Shown here in pieces: positions 61,201-64,000 of a stretch of 64,000 nucleotides of DNA. Under the pieces are notes generated by a model, which saw only the letters and a list, made by a program, of their open reading frames with translations, made no database searches and had not been told where the DNA came from. This DNA is from Macrotrachela quadricornifera (taxonomy: Eukaryota > Rotifera > Eurotatoria > Philodinida > Philodinidae). A program made the translations under genes and the position numbers. The first letter of the stretch is position 1. Each line of letters starts with the position of its first letter. Where the stretch lies: NCBI GenBank assembly GCA_022393335.1, contig JAJEKB010001448.1:1029011-1093010 (forward strand), read 5' to 3'.

Positions 61201-63290
61201 GATAAATAAAATAATTGACGTTGAACAAAACTTGATTGATTAATTTTTTCATTAACAGCTTTATGAACACGATCAAGGATTGTCTTTTACATTAAAGAAA
61301 GAAAATTTATTTAATAAAAATAAATTCAAAAATGATTTATTCTTACAGGTACACAAGACATTAAATGTGGTCGAAGAACTTGTAAATCTCCTTTTTGACC
61401 ACGTTTAATAGCTGTTGATTGATCCGTTAGTGTTTGCGGTGATGAATAACCACATTTAAGACCCATATAAAATACAAGAATTTCTATTTTAAATTTTTAA
61501 AAATTAATATTTTTTTGTAATAAATTATATAAATAAATAAACAAACCACAACAAAGTTCAAGAATATGCGCTAATGGTAAATAAGCTATATAAACATCAT
61601 TTTCAGCATCAACCATTGGAAAAACACGTTCTTTTTGACCAGTCATTGCAGCAACAATATTTTCATGTTTTATTAACACACCTATTATTAAAAAAAAACA
61701 TATTCTGTGATTATTTATGTTAAGTAAAAAACGAAAATTAACTCAAGATAAAACAAGTTTTTTTTTGCAGAAATGAATAAGATCAAATATTATGATCTAA
61801 ACTATCTGCAATACTAAGATATATTTAAAAAAATACTTAACAAAATGAATTTATTTTTAAATCAAAGATGTAATTAACTTGCTAATTATATTTATAGATA
61901 AAATTTCTTTCTAATTCTGTTTTTTGTGAATATTCTGTTTAAATAATTATTTTTCTATAATTTATCAAAATTTTAATAATTAAAAAATAAAATGAAAACC
62001 AAAAATTTTTTTTTTCTAAATAATTAGTCAAAATTGATTTAACATAAATTCATGCAATATACCTATTTGTATTAATTTCGCCTTTAAAATAAAAAAGAAA
62101 TATATCGATTTTGAATAACTTATTAAATAAAGAAACGGACTAAGATACTTTTAATAAATGTATATATAAGTTCTTAAATGAATTAACCTTTTGGTGTTCC
62201 AGTGCTTCCACTTGTATACATAATAACAGCAATATCTGTTTTATCGGGACGTTTATTTAAAATTGCTTCATCTAGATAAAATATTAGAAAAAAAATATTT
62301 ACGAAAAAAAAATGAATTTGTTTTAATACCTATATTTGCATTTCTTCCTTTTTCTTCTAATTTATTCAATGGAATAAATTGAGTATTAGCTGTATCATTT
62401 GGTACTTTAACTGATTGTGGTTTAGCAAGTGCAGGAAAATAAATAACATGACGAACTTTTTCTGTTTGATCTAATGTTTTCTATTTGAAATAAAAAAGAT
62501 ACAAAAAAATTTTTTGTTTTTGTTAAATTAATTCAAACCTCAAGTTTTAATGTAAGTTCTTGTGAAGTAACAATAATTTCAACTTGTGATTCATTTATTC
62601 CATGTTTAACAGCTTCATCACCTAATGTTGAATAAAGTGTAACAAGTACTAAACCATGACGAAATGCAGCAAATGCAGTTAATAACCATTCTGGACGTGT
62701 TTCAGCAAATATTAAAATTTTATCACCTGGTTTAGCACCTAATGATAATAAACCACGACCAATTGCTTCAATACGTGAACAAACTTCACGATATGTTGTA
62801 AATTGATATTCACCCAAAACAAACTATATTTAATAATAATAATAGTAAATTTTTATTTAGAAAAAAAGGAAGAAGAAAAAACCTTTTTAAAAACTTTTCC
62901 ATTTGGTTGTTTTTCATCTTCAACATCTAAAATTTGTCGAACACCCATTGTTTCTTTATCAGGAAAACGTTCAAGACATAGATCAGGTATACCAGCTAAT
63001 GTTTCAATATTATCTTCAGGTTGACTTTTAAGACCATCAAGAACTTCATACGCTCTATATGGTGATGATGGATCAGAATCATCAGTTAATTTTGATCGAA
63101 CACGTTTTTGTTTTTCACTTTTACGATCATCTTTTCCTAACGACATTATATAATTCCAAAATGTTGGTAAATGAACAAATATGAATGCTATTAGATATAT
63201 TAATGTTGCTCGAACTAATGATACCAAAAACCTTTTAAATACTGTATTGGCTGTTGGACCCAATATACGTCCGAATACACCTGGTGACAT
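58295..63290 (-). CDS. Acsl: long-chain acyl-CoA synthetase (ACSL3/4 type)
   Basis: Eleven exons, in gene order: 63290-62883, 62823-62539, 62480-62330, 62271-62188, 61681-61547, 61483-61347, 61283-61144, 61084-60909, 60856-60593, 60538-60372, 58723-58295. Phases agree and the product is 791 aa. The enzyme activates long-chain fatty acids to acyl-CoA using ATP (acyl-AMP intermediate) at ER, lipid-droplet or other membranes. Evidence: membrane anchor near the N-terminus (LVRATLIYLIAFIFVHL), AMP-binding P-loop YTSGSTGTPKG (300-310), AYLPLAHILEL, LLCGGA-type CGGAVLS, QGYGLTET, the TGDIGE/DRKKDLVKL hinge motifs, and WTPETGLVTDALKLKR near the end, all as in ACSL3/ACSL4. After the usual terminus there is an extra lysine-rich tail of about 70 residues, likely disordered. 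The 1.65-kb last intron contains a hAT element. Confidence 0.94.
58858..59632. mobile_element. non-autonomous hAT element, family TAGTGGCGTAAC, copy 2
   Basis: A perfect 8-bp duplication ATCAGAAT flanks it (58850-58857 and 59633-59640). The ends TAGTGGCGTAAC and GCTACGCCACTA match those of the element at 43950-45184. It is 775 bp, with internal frames short and unrelated to hAT transposase. It lies in the last intron of the ACSL gene, well away from the splice sites. Confidence 0.88.
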
Positions 63291-63781
63291 ACTAAATAAA
63301 TTTATATTTAAATTTTATTTTATTTTAATGAAATTAATAATCTTTGAGCGAGCATATTTGAGCATATAGCTTTATTCTTACCATAATTTTCAAATTTATT
63401 AAAAGAAAATAAATTCTCTCATAGGTAAAGAATTAGATAAAAATAACCAAAATGTTAGTTTTTCTCTTATCTAATTTATCATATAAAGAAATCTACTTAC
63501 TTGTTTTTTTTTTCTCTTTCAATTAAATAATTAATCAAAATATTTCAATCATTAAATAATTATTAAAATCTAGAAAAACAAAACAAAGAATATATAAATA
63601 TTCAATTCTATTTGATTTTTTTTTTTCTTCTTATATAAAAATCAAATTGAATTTAACAACAATACACGCGTGTTTGGCTTCTTATTTTTTTTTCTATCGC
63701 GTGATATTAACTAACAAATGAAAACAATAGAAAGACAAATATTTCTATCGTGAATCACATGTAAAAAAAAAACAAAAAAAA
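63291..63781. other. spacer upstream of ACSL
   Basis: Between the ACSL start codon and the stop of the next minus-strand gene. AT-rich with poly-T runs; likely ACSL promoter and 5' untranslated exon. Nothing specific was recognised. Confidence 0.35.
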
Positions 63782-64000
63782 TTAAGAATTTTCTTCTGAA
63801 TCAATAGACATTGTTGATAAATGTTCATCTTGTATTTTATCATTTGAATGAATTTCTCTAGAAAAATAAAAATAAAAGAATATTTTTATTTATTTAATAG
63901 GTAAAAAAATAAAAACTTTTCATTTTGATTATCAATTGGTAAAAGCATTCGTTTTAATGAATCAATACAATAATGATCAATAGATGGTAAAAGATAAGCT
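63782..64000 (-). CDS. 3' end of an unrecognised gene (partial)
   Basis: Two exons, 64000(edge)-63917 and 63857-63782, join in phase 2 (GAAAA|GTTTTT, TTTCTAG|AG). They read AYLLPSIDHYCIDSLKRMLL...NQNEK and then EIHSNDKIQDEHLSTMS...EENS before TAA. The last exon is acidic and polar and looks like a disordered C-terminus. The visible 50 or so residues do not identify the family; the rest lies beyond the window. Confidence 0.6.

Noticed and set aside
1..64000. CRISPR arrays, rRNA genes or prokaryotic operons
   Set aside because: No spaced direct-repeat arrays or rRNA motifs; genes are intron-containing and eukaryotic.

Overview
The window is very AT-rich eukaryotic DNA from an invertebrate animal. 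Most introns are short (about 50-100 bp) with GT..AG borders. The families are metazoan: MOB2, PPP4R1, a SEPT7-type septin, an ACSL3/4-type acyl-CoA synthetase, GT31 glycosyltransferases, a Ly6-like protein and an anti-lipopolysaccharide-factor-like peptide. The intron style, a degenerate non-LTR reverse transcriptase tail and the abundance of small inverted-repeat DNA transposons fit a bdelloid rotifer such as Rotaria or Adineta best. That placement is inference.

Layout. 1-9,962 is repeat-rich. A direct repeat of about 839 bp (1-839 and 7,915-9,962) brackets a two-exon gene in which a C14 caspase-like domain splices in frame to a leucine-rich-repeat domain. Also bracketed are a reverse transcriptase relic, a foldback element with a 21-bp minisatellite core and a short MITE. 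The second repeat copy is split by a 1,201-bp hAT-type element with a perfect 8-bp target duplication. 11,983-15,487 (minus) is a MOB2-like gene with alternative N-terminal exons. A tRNA-Glu(CTC) lies at 16,806. 17,638-20,065 holds an ALF-like secreted peptide gene (minus) and a methyltransferase with a signal peptide (plus). 20,066-31,378 is gene-poor, with a Ly6-like gene and two inverted-repeat elements. 31,379-36,431 (minus) is PPP4R1 in 15 exons. 38,670-50,353 carries two tandem GT31 genes (plus); only the first copy contains a pogo-like MITE and a PIF/Harbinger-like MITE in its introns. 50,840-63,290 (all minus) is a block of three genes: an HSL/AADAC-type hydrolase, a septin with three alternative first exons, and an ACSL. 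The 3' end of a further minus-strand gene lies at the right edge.

Exon structures were built by hand from reading frame, splice-site phase and family similarity; for every complete multi-exon model the summed coding length is divisible by three. There is no sign of operons. Functional links are loose: innate defence (caspase-LRR, ALF-like peptide, Ly6), secretory-pathway glycosylation (GT31 pair), lipid metabolism (hydrolase, ACSL) and cytoskeleton or kinase control (septin, MOB2, PPP4R1). No CRISPR, rRNA or complete autonomous transposon was seen.
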